In this document: one piece after another, positions 1-5,418 of the stretch | Layout: each line of letters begins with the position of its first letter | Numbering within the stretch: position 1 is the first letter of the stretch | The notes under the pieces: generated by a model | What the model was told of the DNA's origin: nothing | Databases searched by the model: none | The model's input: only the letters and a program-made list of their open reading frames with translations | From: Desulfobacterales bacterium | GTDB lineage: Bacteria; Desulfobacterota; Desulfobacteria; Desulfobacterales; BuS5 | DNA length: 6,904 nt | Reading direction: 5' to 3' | Assembly (NCBI GenBank): GCA_016735355.1 | Contig: JAERRQ010000133.1 | Span: 1-6,904, forward strand | Translations under genes and position numbers: made by a program

Positions 1-164
1 TGATTAGGTAAAATCCGGTCGTAAGTCTGGAGCATCATGATCGGCATGGCCATAGCAAGCAGATTAATGCCCAGAGAGGCCAGTACCAGATAAAGAAGAT
101 TACCCTTAAAATCGCTGCCAGGGCCGGTAACACCGGCACTCTGCCGTGAAATATTTTGAGTCAT
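1..164 (-). CDS. Type I secretion-type ABC transporter, N-terminal part (cut by window edge)
   Basis: The first 54 codons of a minus-strand gene that continues beyond the left edge. Residues 1-20 are polar and are followed by a hydrophobic segment at about 22-42. That segment runs into MLQTYDRILPNQ, which closely matches the start of the first membrane span in type I secretion permease/ATPases (PrtD, LapB and HlyB type, after the peptidase-like region or in proteins lacking it). Such proteins export RTX-like or adhesin substrates with a membrane-fusion protein and an outer-membrane channel; no partner genes are visible here. The Walker motifs would lie outside the window, so the ATPase assignment is by family. 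ATG at 162-164 is the only plausible start: the frame upstream has no ATG before an in-frame stop. There is no clear Shine-Dalgarno sequence in front of it, which is odd. A non-secretion exporter of the same fold is the alternative. Confidence 0.72.
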   Translation of the reverse strand, partial: MTQNISRQSAGVTGPGSDFKGNLLYLVLASLGINLLAMAMPIMMLQTYDRILPN

Positions 165-208
165 AGGAAATAATAAGTATGTTGTGAATTGTCTGTAATT
201 TATTTTGA

Positions 209-475
209 TATTTTATATTATCGGATAAAATTACAGATACTTTAGAAAAACAGTACGCAGAATTGGATTTACCTATTTCCCCAGGAAGCGTTGCGGGTGG
301 CTTAAATATACTCAAGAATTGGTTTCAGCCTGTTTACGATGCACGTTACAGCCGTCAAATGACAGAAAACAGATTTCATCATGATAAAAGCAGTGGAAAG
401 GTTTTTAAAAGGATCCGGCACAATATTCCGTTTTACCTTTTTTATGTATTCAATTGTTGTATGCCGTTTAACTGA
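209..475 (+). pseudogene. IS66-family transposase remnant
   Basis: An open frame with no credible start (TGA at 206-208, no ATG in the homologous part) encodes a stretch that reads like the middle of an IS66 (TnpC) transposase. ELDLPISPGSVAGGL at about 257-301 matches the family's 'GLpIspGtvtgGL' segment. WFQPVYDA follows, like the family's 'lFePlYda'. Then ENRFHHDKSSGKVF at about 367-408 is in the place of the 'dRfHnDETrWkVF' segment around the first catalytic aspartate. The aspartate is kept, but the following Glu and Trp have become Lys and Gly. After about 430 similarity fades and the frame stops at 473-475. Upstream and downstream transposase parts are missing, so this is a dead internal fragment. 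The assignment is from remembered family motifs and was not checked by search. Confidence 0.55.
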
Positions 476-502
476 TTGCACAATTTAGGGTATGGCCGGG
501 GT

Positions 503-527
503 AGGGGCAGAATCTATTTCTGCCCCT
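503..527. repeat. Hairpin: perfect 10-bp stem, 5-nt loop
   Basis: AGGGGCAGAA at 503-512 pairs perfectly with TTCTGCCCCT at 518-527 around loop TCTAT. No U-run follows directly, so it is a poor intrinsic terminator. Its GTAGGGGC-type edge and its position next to a second GC-rich palindrome suggest a dispersed REP-like unit. It is the last strong structure downstream of the yqiK-like gene on the minus strand, so a role in RNA 3'-end protection is possible. Confidence 0.6.
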
Positions 528-551
528 GTATCATTTTTGGCGGATATGGAT

Positions 552-571
552 GGGCGGATTGGAATCCGCCC
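552..571. repeat. GC-rich palindrome GGGCGGATT/AATCCGCCC
   Basis: Nine bases at 552-560 are the reverse complement of 563-571, separated by GG, so a practical hairpin has 8 bp and a 4-nt loop. Its right edge continues CCTAC, the same style of flank seen at the hairpin 25 bp to the left. It is interpreted as one of a family of short dispersed palindromes; only one copy is in the window. Confidence 0.55.
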
Positions 572-592
572 CTACGGTGGTGATTTCAATGT

Positions 593-880
593 GAACGTTT
601 GGGGACGCCCCCATATTTACAGTTTCCATTTTTTTATGCCAATGCGATATAAATAGATATCATACCACATAAATCAGGAAATCGTGTTGCCGCCCGAAAT
701 TTGCTGTGTTTTTTGGGCAGTCAGAGAATTTGGCATTAGGATGAGACAGCTTTCAGGAAAATTGAACATTTCATTATCCGGTGTAAGTCAGTCCGTGGCA
801 CACGGTGAAAATATAGTAAAGGCCTGAAATATAAGCTTTTGAAGCAAAAAGTGTAAATGTGTGGAACGTCCAAACGTCCC
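593..880. mobile_element. MITE-like element, copy A, with imperfect terminal inverted repeats
   Basis: The right end at 848-880, read on the minus strand, is GGGACGTTTGGACGTTCC followed by ACACATTTACACTTT. The left end at about 593-624 is a degraded plus-strand version of the same sequence (ACGTTTGG, ACGCCCC, CATATTTACAGTTT). The two ends thus form terminal inverted repeats of an element about 288 bp long with no coding capacity. The interior at 611-756 is shared with copy B at 4985-5124. It carries a nested structure: outer stem ATGCCAA (636-642) with TTGGCAT (730-736), and inner stem GCCCGAAA (692-699) with TTTTGGGC (711-718). No clear target-site duplication is visible. A non-autonomous element moved by a transposase elsewhere is the simplest reading. 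The right end lies 20 bp beyond the yqiK stop codon. Confidence 0.6.
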
Positions 881-900
881 CTCCTTGGTAGTTATATATT

Positions 901-2703
901 TTACTCAGAAATAGCTTGACCTTCCGGTTCGGAACACTCAGTTACTTCTGAGGGGGTTGCATCTTCAAGTGCCTTCACTGGACTTTCCGGAGTACACTCA
1001 TCGCCAATACTTTCCGGAGAGGTGATATTTTGTAATGAATTAATTTCACCGCCTTTAATACCAATTTCTGCCAGTAGTGAATCTAATAACGGTGCTTGCC
1101 CGCGATATCTAAGAGCACTATTCACCACTTGGTCGGCTAAACTTCCATTAGCACCTGAAGTTTCGACACTTCCGCCTCCGCCTGCACTACCAGTATTAAG
1201 ACCACCCACCTGGATAATTTTAATACCATCAATTTGTTCCATTGGCTTAACACTTTCTTTAATAATTGCCGGCAGATTTCTAATAAGATCAAGGCGAATT
1301 TGCATGGTGATTTGGTCAAGGGACAATAAGTTTCTGGCTTCATTTAATGCACGCTCACCTTCTGCATCAACTGCGTATTTTTTCTGCGCAGCTTCTGCAT
1401 CAAGGATTTCAGCATCAGCTTCACCCTTTGCCTTTATGCGAACCTTCTCAGCTTCTGCAGCCGCAAGAATTTTAACAGATTCAGCCTGGTCTTCAGCAGC
1501 ATTTTTTTCTGCTTCAGCAGCAACTTCAATTGCAATAGCTTCACGCTCGGCTTGTTTTTTTGCTTCAACCAGTTCAACAGCTTTAACACGCTCGGCTATC
1601 TGAGTTTCACGGACTGTAATAACATTTTCTTCTTCTTTAACAGCTTCAGCTCTGGCTTTATCAGCTTCGGCCTGAGCAACTGATTTTTCTTTCGACTTCT
1701 CAGCAATAGCAATTGCTTTATTTTGCTCGGCAATATCAATTGCTTTCTTTTTATCAATGTCTTTTTCCTGCAAGAGTCGATCTTTTTCAATGGATTGCTC
1801 TTTAACCACCCTTTCTGCGGTAATATTGGATAAGTCTACCTCTTTTTTTGCTTCAATCTCTGCCTGGTCAGATTCTTGCTGTTTATTAGCTTTTTCCTGT
1901 GCAATCTCAGTTGCCTGGCTGGCTTTGCGTATTTCAACCTCTCTCTCCTGTTGGAGTCGAGCAAATTCTGAATCTCTTGCTATTGCAAGGCTTTGTTTTT
2001 CTGTCTCCAAATTTTTATTTTTAATGGCAACGGCGGTATCCTGTTCAATATCATTCCTCGCTTTACGACGTTCTTCGATCTCTTCGGTTAACCTGGTAAG
2101 GCCTTCGGCATCAAAGGCGTTGTCTGAATTGAAAAATTCTTTACCTGTCTGATCGAGGCCTGTTAAGGAGACGGATTCAAGCTCCAAACCATTTTTTAAA
2201 AGATCCTCACTTACTGAAGTTTGGACTTTGTTTACAAAATCAACACGCATTTCGTGAAGATCTTTCATTGTCATCTCAGCCGCAACAGCCCTGAGTGAAT
2301 CAACAAATTTACCTTCTACAAGTTCCTTTAATAATTTAGGTTCTGTTGTTTTGGAACCAAGCGTCTGAGCTGCATCTGCAATTGCCTCCTCAAGGGCTTT
2401 AACTCTTACGTAAAATTCAGCAGCAACATCAACCCGCATCCGATCTTTCGTAATAAGAGCGTCTCCATTCCTTCTTTGGACTTCAAGGCGCAAAGTATTC
2501 ATATTGACATTAATTACATCGTGTAAAAAGGGTAGTACTATTGCGCCACCATTTAAAATGACTTTTTCACCGCGAAATCCGGTTCTAACAAAAGCAAGTT
2601 CTTTGGTTGATTTTTTATAAAGTCTGGCCAAGACAAAAGCTAACCCAATGAAAGCGACGACAATAATTCCTGCCATTACTGCTATTCCAATTAAAGATTG
2701 CAT
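901..2703 (-). CDS. yqiK: YqiK-type flotillin, SPFH/band 7 protein
   Basis: A 600-residue flotillin-like inner-membrane scaffold. Residues 4-27 form one hydrophobic membrane anchor (LIGIAVMAGIIVVAFIGLAF), followed by the basic RLYKKS. The SPFH/band 7 domain covers about 32-200, with ELAFVRTGFRGEKVILNGG at its start. Residues 205-455 are a long charged, Ala/Glu/Lys-rich coiled coil typical of flotillins, which drives oligomerisation. The segment at about 460-500, ending IDGIKIIQVGG, matches the conserved C-terminal part of YqiK proteins. It is followed by a Gly-rich linker (about 505-512) and an acidic tail (about 560-600) that E. coli YqiK (about 553 residues) appears to lack. Flotillins of this type organise membrane microdomains and fluidity at the cytoplasmic face. 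ATG at 2703 is preceded by AAGGAG at 2719-2714 (minus), 10 nt away. It lies 25 bp after the yqiJ-like stop, so it is the last gene of the operon. No clear intrinsic terminator follows. Confidence 0.9.
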   Translation of the reverse strand: MQSLIGIAVMAGIIVVAFIGLAFVLARLYKKSTKELAFVRTGFRGEKVILNGGAIVLPFLHDVINVNMNTLRLEVQRRNGDALITKDRMRVDVAAEFYVRVKALEEAIADAAQTLGSKTTEPKLLKELVEGKFVDSLRAVAAEMTMKDLHEMRVDFVNKVQTSVSEDLLKNGLELESVSLTGLDQTGKEFFNSDNAFDAEGLTRLTEEIEERRKARNDIEQDTAVAIKNKNLETEKQSLAIARDSEFARLQQEREVEIRKASQATEIAQEKANKQQESDQAEIEAKKEVDLSNITAERVVKEQSIEKDRLLQEKDIDKKKAIDIAEQNKAIAIAEKSKEKSVAQAEADKARAEAVKEEENVITVRETQIAERVKAVELVEAKKQAEREAIAIEVAAEAEKNAAEDQAESVKILAAAEAEKVRIKAKGEADAEILDAEAAQKKYAVDAEGERALNEARNLLSLDQITMQIRLDLIRNLPAIIKESVKPMEQIDGIKIIQVGGLNTGSAGGGGSVETSGANGSLADQVVNSALRYRGQAPLLDSLLAEIGIKGGEINSLQNITSPESIGDECTPESPVKALEDATPSEVTECSEPEGQAISE

Positions 2704-2728
2704 AATAATATTACTCCTTATTTAATTT

Positions 2729-3418
2729 TTAAATATCGTTTAATGCGGAACTTTTACTTGAAATTGCTTTAAAAACAGCACCACTTTGACTGATCAGGAC
2801 AACCTTTGAGTGTGTTTCAAAAGATTCTTCAGCCGTGTCTGGTTCAACCATAATGTAATGGGTTTTAGCGTGCTCATCTTTCACCTTTGCCTGAACTGGA
2901 TTTTCAGGCTTTGCTGTTCCTGAAATGATTGTTGCAACTCTTCCAATAAGCGTTTTTCCCGAAACCGCATCGGTTTCATCTTTTGGCATGTATTTCCCTA
3001 ATAATCCTCCAATAACACGAACAGCAGGTAGAGAAACGAAAAGAGCAAAAGGTACTGCGATCAAAGCCGGAAGAAAAAAACTTGTTATACTTTGAAAAAT
3101 TGATTGTAGAATTAATCCAAACAAACCAAAATTTGTAAGAAAAACAATCAACAGCATTAATATCGGAACCTCGCCAATGCGAAACCAGCTTAGGACCTTG
3201 GCAATAGTAGCAGGGGAGGCATCCGGAACAGCAGAATCAGTATCAACATCCATGTCAAAATCTACATCAGCATCAATTTCGGGGATAACAGAGTCAATAG
3301 CCTCTGAGATACCTCCTCCTAAACTAACGGAAATAACTTCAAGAAGAACAATCAAAAGCATTACAGCAATAGACAAAACGAAATACAGGTTTTGTGGCGC
3401 TTCTAAAAAATCAAGCAT
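2729..3418 (-). CDS. yqiJ: YqiJ-like inner-membrane protein with OB fold (DUF1449)
   Basis: A 229-residue protein matching E. coli YqiJ (about 209 residues) in layout and motifs. TM1 lies at about 12-32, TM2 at about 83-107 and TM3 at about 115-138. The C-terminal OB-fold domain spans about 153-219, with TLIGRVATIISGTAKPENPVQAKV and HYIMVEP, where E. coli YqiJ has similar 'yIGsmAlItG' and 'HYLLLEP' segments. The OB domain is related to that of NfeD proteins, the usual partners of SPFH proteins, so this is the expected membrane partner of the flotillin encoded next. Between TM1 and TM2 an Asp-rich alternating segment (residues 49-61, D-x-D-x) is longer than in the E. coli protein. ATG at 3418 follows the pspA stop by 5 bp; its AAGGA ribosome site sits inside the last codons of pspA, so the two genes are probably translationally coupled. 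Exact molecular function is unknown. Confidence 0.88.
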   Translation of the reverse strand: MLDFLEAPQNLYFVLSIAVMLLIVLLEVISVSLGGGISEAIDSVIPEIDADVDFDMDVDTDSAVPDASPATIAKVLSWFRIGEVPILMLLIVFLTNFGLFGLILQSIFQSITSFFLPALIAVPFALFVSLPAVRVIGGLLGKYMPKDETDAVSGKTLIGRVATIISGTAKPENPVQAKVKDEHAKTHYIMVEPDTAEESFETHSKVVLISQSGAVFKAISSKSSALNDI

Positions 3419-3423
3419 TGCGT

Positions 3424-4110
3424 TTATTCCTTACTAGTTTCTTTGATTGCAGCAAGTCGTTCCTTAACCCGATTTTTTCTTGCAAGATCATCTAATTCTG
3501 ATATCTTGGCTGCTGTTGTTCGATCACTTGTTCTACCTGCGACAAAACCAGACGCCTTCCCAAGGACTCTTTCAAAAGCAGAGTTCGCCTGGTCAACTTT
3601 GTTTTCATGGCTGAGTGTTCCGATTGGTGTACTTGTTCCGGAACCAGACATGTCATTATTGGCATCACGCCCGCTTTCCCTATACATACGAAGTTCATTC
3701 TGCATTTCTCTGCGTTTCCCTTGCAAGGCAGATACATATCCTTCAAGTTCTTTTTCCTGAGCCCCAAGATCACTGACTTGGGTTTCAAGGATTGGAACCT
3801 GTGCTTCAATATCTAACTGTTGAGAAATAGCAGCTTCAGCCAAGTCATCACGCTTTTCATTCACAGCAAGTTCAATTTTTTCACTTAAATCTTCATGCTT
3901 TTGGTTTGCCTGCATAAGTCGTTTGTTTGCCATATGCTTATTAGCAATAACTTTACCCAGTCCTGCTCTAACGTCTTCAACAATTCCTTCAACTTCACGA
4001 ATTGCTTCTTCCATGACTACTTCAGGAGCAGTGTTTTCAACGGCATCTATAATTGCATTAAAGCTCCCACTAATTACTCTACCTACACGTTTTGATATCT
4101 TGTCTCGCAT
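3424..4110 (-). CDS. PspA/IM30 family membrane-stress protein
   Basis: A 228-residue, mostly helical protein of the PspA/IM30 (Vipp1) family, peripheral at the cytoplasmic face of the inner membrane, where family members assemble on damaged or stressed bilayers and stabilise them. Residues 1-25 could form the N-terminal membrane-contacting helix. Residues about 30-145 are the coiled-coil core, with EAIREVEGIVEDVRAGLGKV and NKHMANKRLMQANQKHEDL, then EKRDDLAEAAISQQ. Residues 150-175 are a Gly/Ser/Asp-rich break before a shorter C-terminal helical part with FERVLGKASGF. There is no membrane span and no cysteine. It is the divergent type often found beside YqiJ/YqiK rather than the classical Psp operon protein; no pspB, pspC or pspF is visible. 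ATG at 4110 has a near-ideal ribosome site, AAAGGAGGT at 4123-4115 (minus), 4 nt from the start. It is the first gene of the operon. Confidence 0.88.
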   Translation of the reverse strand: MRDKISKRVGRVISGSFNAIIDAVENTAPEVVMEEAIREVEGIVEDVRAGLGKVIANKHMANKRLMQANQKHEDLSEKIELAVNEKRDDLAEAAISQQLDIEAQVPILETQVSDLGAQEKELEGYVSALQGKRREMQNELRMYRESGRDANNDMSGSGTSTPIGTLSHENKVDQANSAFERVLGKASGFVAGRTSDRTTAAKISELDDLARKNRVKERLAAIKETSKE

Positions 4111-4114
4111 CCCG

Positions 4115-4123
4115 ACCTCCTTT
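4115..4123 (-). promoter_or_regulatory. Strong ribosome binding site of the pspA-like gene
   Basis: AAAGGAGGT on the minus strand, 4 nt before ATG. It is the best match to the 16S anti-Shine-Dalgarno sequence in the window and much stronger than those of the two downstream genes, which suggests PspA is made in excess over its membrane partners. Confidence 0.8.
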
Positions 4124-4178
4124 AGTGCCTTACTCCTAAAACCCTGTTAAAAAAAGAAATTTTTTGGCATACGCTTTA

Positions 4179-4204
4179 TAGAGACAAGGCATGCCTTGTC
4201 TCTA
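4179..4204. repeat. 26-bp perfect palindrome centred on GCATGC (copy 1)
   Basis: Perfect palindrome with half-site TAGAGACAAGGCA. A second copy lies at 5179-5198, and the next 20-30 bases after each are also alike (CGTC...GTTATT...CAAAAT against CGTT...GTTATT...CAAAAT). This is a dispersed repeat unit, not an operator private to this gene. It lies about 70-95 bp upstream of the pspA-like start, inside the presumed 5' leader, so the transcript could fold it as a 13-bp stem. Confidence 0.75.
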
Positions 4205-4268
4205 CGTCATTGCCGCCGTTGTTATTCAAAATCAATATTTTTCGTATGATATCAGTACAGTTTAGGTT

Positions 4269-4283
4269 GCGGGCATAGCCCGC
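4269..4283. repeat. Short hairpin GCGGGC-ATA-GCCCGC
   Basis: Perfect 6-bp stem with a 3-nt loop. It belongs to the style of short GC-rich dispersed palindromes seen on both sides of the operon and would be within or just upstream of the pspA leader. Confidence 0.5.
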
Positions 4284-4287
4284 CTTG

Positions 4288-4314
4288 GTTATAATTTTAA
4301 ATTAATCAGTTCAA
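4288..4314 (-). promoter_or_regulatory. Possible sigma-70-like promoter for the pspA-yqiJ-yqiK operon
   Basis: On the minus strand TTGAAC (4314-4309) is followed after 15 bp by TATAAC (4293-4288). The hexamers are good but the spacer is shorter than the usual 17, and the region is AT-rich, so chance is likely. Transcription from here would give a leader of about 170 nt containing both palindromes at 4269 and 4179. No sigma-54 -24/-12 element, as used by the classical psp operon, was found upstream of the gene. Confidence 0.2.
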
Positions 4315-4515
4315 TTAATCCCAAAAAAATTGGGACTGGATATCGGCAGCACCGAGACGCAAACCAGACATCCTAATGCCGTCATAAACCATTTGCACTT
4401 TTGCATGATGGCCACTTCAGTGGCCTGGATTTACGCCAGCCGACTCGAAAAAACGCCAACCCGGCGGCATGATACTTTTATAGGAAATTTCAGTTATCAG
4501 AAATTTACAAACTGA
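4306..4515 (+). pseudogene. Probable transposase C-terminal fragment
   Basis: Open frame (TAA at 4303-4305 to TGA at 4513-4515) with coding-like composition. It encodes a segment containing AVINHLHFCMMATSVAWIYA and then RLEKTPTRRHDTFIGNFS. A hydrophobic helix followed by a short basic 'TPTRRH' piece resembles the last part of DDE transposases ('FCMMAxxxxWIYAxRLxxxPxRRH...FaFsDvRR'), but I cannot name the IS family. Similarity ends at GNFS, exactly where the 22-bp inverted repeat begins (4495), so the old reading frame was cut there. There is no start codon with a ribosome site. The short hairpin TCCCAA/TTGGGA (4319-4335) sits at the left boundary. Confidence 0.4.
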
Positions 4516-4516
4516 A
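4495..4516. repeat. 22-bp inverted repeat, left copy
   Basis: This 22-bp sequence, beginning TATCAGAAATTTAC and ending AAACTGAA, is repeated without mismatch in reverse complement at 5282-5303. The match stops sharply on both sides. The left copy truncates the transposase-like frame of 4306-4494, which is what an insertion end would do. Confidence 0.7.
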
Positions 4517-4642
4517 AATCGAGAAGTCAACAAAGATAGAAATAAGCTACAACATATTGTTATTACAGTAAATAAAAATATCTAGACTTTTTATCAATAA
4601 TAGTATATAGCATTCTAAGTTAATTCAAAAGCTTAGGATGTC

Positions 4643-4873
4643 GTGAAAAATACACCCAAAACAATAATTTTTAATCAAGATCTCGTCAGAGAAAAACTTC
4701 GTTAAAAAAAAGATGACGATGTCTGTTTGAGCTCTTGGGGGCGGCTTGATGAATTTATACAATTTATCAGCTCGTTTGGTATTTTTTCAATGCTGACACA
4801 GCTATGCCTGGCAACGGGGTATAGCCGCATTCCCTCATTTTTATTGGCGATGCTGGACTCTCGCAGGTTTTGA
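4643..4873 (+). pseudogene. Transposase-like N-terminal remnant with an internal stop
   Basis: From GTG at 4643 one frame reads KNTPKTIIFNQDLVREKLR, then a single TAA at 4703-4705, then in the same frame KKDDDVCLSSWGRLDEF and on through IQFISSFGIFSMLTQLCL until TGA at 4871-4873. The layout (a basic start, then 'W..LDEFI.FL...GIF..L..L') resembles the N-terminal part of a group of transposases with an 'LDEFl.fLk.lGIf' motif. The stop could derive from a CAA codon by one change. Everything after codon 76 is missing. It lies inside the 22-bp inverted repeats, which makes it a candidate for the residue of the element they bounded. Family and even transposase status are uncertain. Confidence 0.4.
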
Positions 4874-4965
4874 AATGATTTTCTAGTATATTGCTATAAA
4901 TTTTTAAAAGCAAGCATGTCTCCGATTTTTGTATGAGGTTTCCTCCACAAAGAAAATTATTTAAA

Positions 4966-5124
4966 GGGACGTTTGGACGTTCCACATATTTACAGTTTAC
5001 ATTTTGTAATGCCAATATTATATAAATGTCATGCCATGTAAATCAGGCAATCGTGTTGCCGCCCGGCATTTTCTGTGTTTCCGGGCATTCAGAGAATGTG
5101 GTATTAGGATAACACAGCTTTCAG
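4966..5124. mobile_element. MITE-like element, copy B (right end missing)
   Basis: It begins with GGGACGTTTGGACGTTCC (4966-4983), which matches the right end of copy A in inverse orientation over 21 bp (860-880). It then runs colinear with the left and central part of copy A up to CAGCTTTCAG (747-756 in A, 5115-5124 in B), roughly four-fifths identical by eye. After that the copies share nothing, so B has lost its right third. The internal stems persist: GCCCGG (5061-5066) with CCGGGC (5081-5086), and ATGCCA (5009-5014) with TGGTAT (5099-5104). B also has GGCAA-TCGTG-TTGCC (5046-5060), which is mismatched in A. The end sequence contains the tandem GGACGTT-T-GGACGTT. Confidence 0.6.
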
Positions 5125-5178
5125 TTGACAGAGTTTTGTAATGGTTCCCCTTTATATTCCCATGGGTTGGGGTTGTAG

Positions 5179-5198
5179 AGACAAGGCATGCCTTGTCT
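5179..5198. repeat. GCATGC-centred palindrome, copy 2
   Basis: Twenty bases, AGACAAGGCATGCCTTGTCT, form a perfect palindrome identical to the core of 4179-4204. The outermost pairs of copy 1 are lost (CTTCTG instead of CTCTAC on the right). It follows the truncated end of MITE copy B by about 55 bp. A short similar flank to about 5227 is shared with copy 1. Confidence 0.7.
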
Positions 5199-5281
5199 TC
5201 TGCGTTCCCGTTATTATGCAAAATTAACCGTCAACCGTACACAAGTCGCAACCAGACAAAACTAAAAAGGCCATATAATTA

Positions 5282-5303
5282 TTCAGTTTGTAAATTTCTG
5301 ATA
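5282..5303. repeat. 22-bp inverted repeat, right copy
   Basis: Exact reverse complement of 4495-4516. The pair encloses a segment of 809 bp including both repeats, which contains a broken transposase-like start, MITE copy B and palindrome copy 2, but no intact gene. No target duplication is evident immediately outside the repeats. Confidence 0.7.
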
Positions 5304-5409
5304 CATGTTTTTTAAATTATGATAAAGAAGGGAATAAAATAAAAAAGCGAATATTAAATAATTAAGCTGCGGCCCTTTTTTCTATAAAAAATGATCGAAG
5401 GAACACTAA
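5304..5409. other. AT-rich intergenic leader
   Basis: An AT-rich stretch between the 22-bp repeat and the ribosome site of the next gene. TATAAA at 5383-5388 could be a -10 element but no good -35 sits 16-18 bp upstream, so no promoter is called. ATG at 5391 opens a 19-residue frame that ends at 5450 and overlaps the start of the downstream gene in another frame. Confidence 0.3.
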
Positions 5410-5415
5410 AGGTGA
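5410..5415 (+). promoter_or_regulatory. Ribosome binding site that fixes a GTG start
   Basis: AGGTGA, within AAAGGTGA, matches the anti-Shine-Dalgarno sequence just upstream of GTG at 5419. The in-frame TGA at 5413-5415 overlaps it and rules out any earlier start, and the next in-frame ATG (codon 41) would remove the beginning of the AlbA_2 domain. Confidence 0.55.
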
Positions 5416-5418
5416 CTG

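Noticed and set aside
1022..2152. Plus-strand open frames of 193 and 131 codons opposite the flotillin gene
   Set aside because: They are antisense to the Ala/Glu/Lys-rich coiled coil, whose codon composition leaves the opposite strand open and Ser/Ala/Phe-rich. No ribosome site or family resemblance.
4149..4166. A-run/T-run hairpin as a terminator
   Set aside because: The stem has only A-T pairs with no GC, which is too weak, and it lies upstream of pspA where a terminator is not expected.
4111..4330. Sigma-54 promoter as in the classical psp operon
   Set aside because: No TGGCAC-N5-TTGC-like element was found on the minus strand upstream of the pspA-like gene.
4410..4425. Perfect 7-bp palindrome GGCCACT-TC-AGTGGCC
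   Set aside because: It falls inside the transposase-like frame, where the codons explain it, and has no second copy in the window. Probably chance.
4179..5198. CRISPR array or tRNA genes
   Set aside because: The repeats are only two copies, are palindromic over their whole length and lack regular spacers. No cloverleaf-like sequence was seen anywhere in the window.
4767..5221. Two minus-strand frames of 82 and 67 codons
   Set aside because: They run through the MITE-like copy, palindrome and transposase remnant, with no ribosome site or coding-like content.
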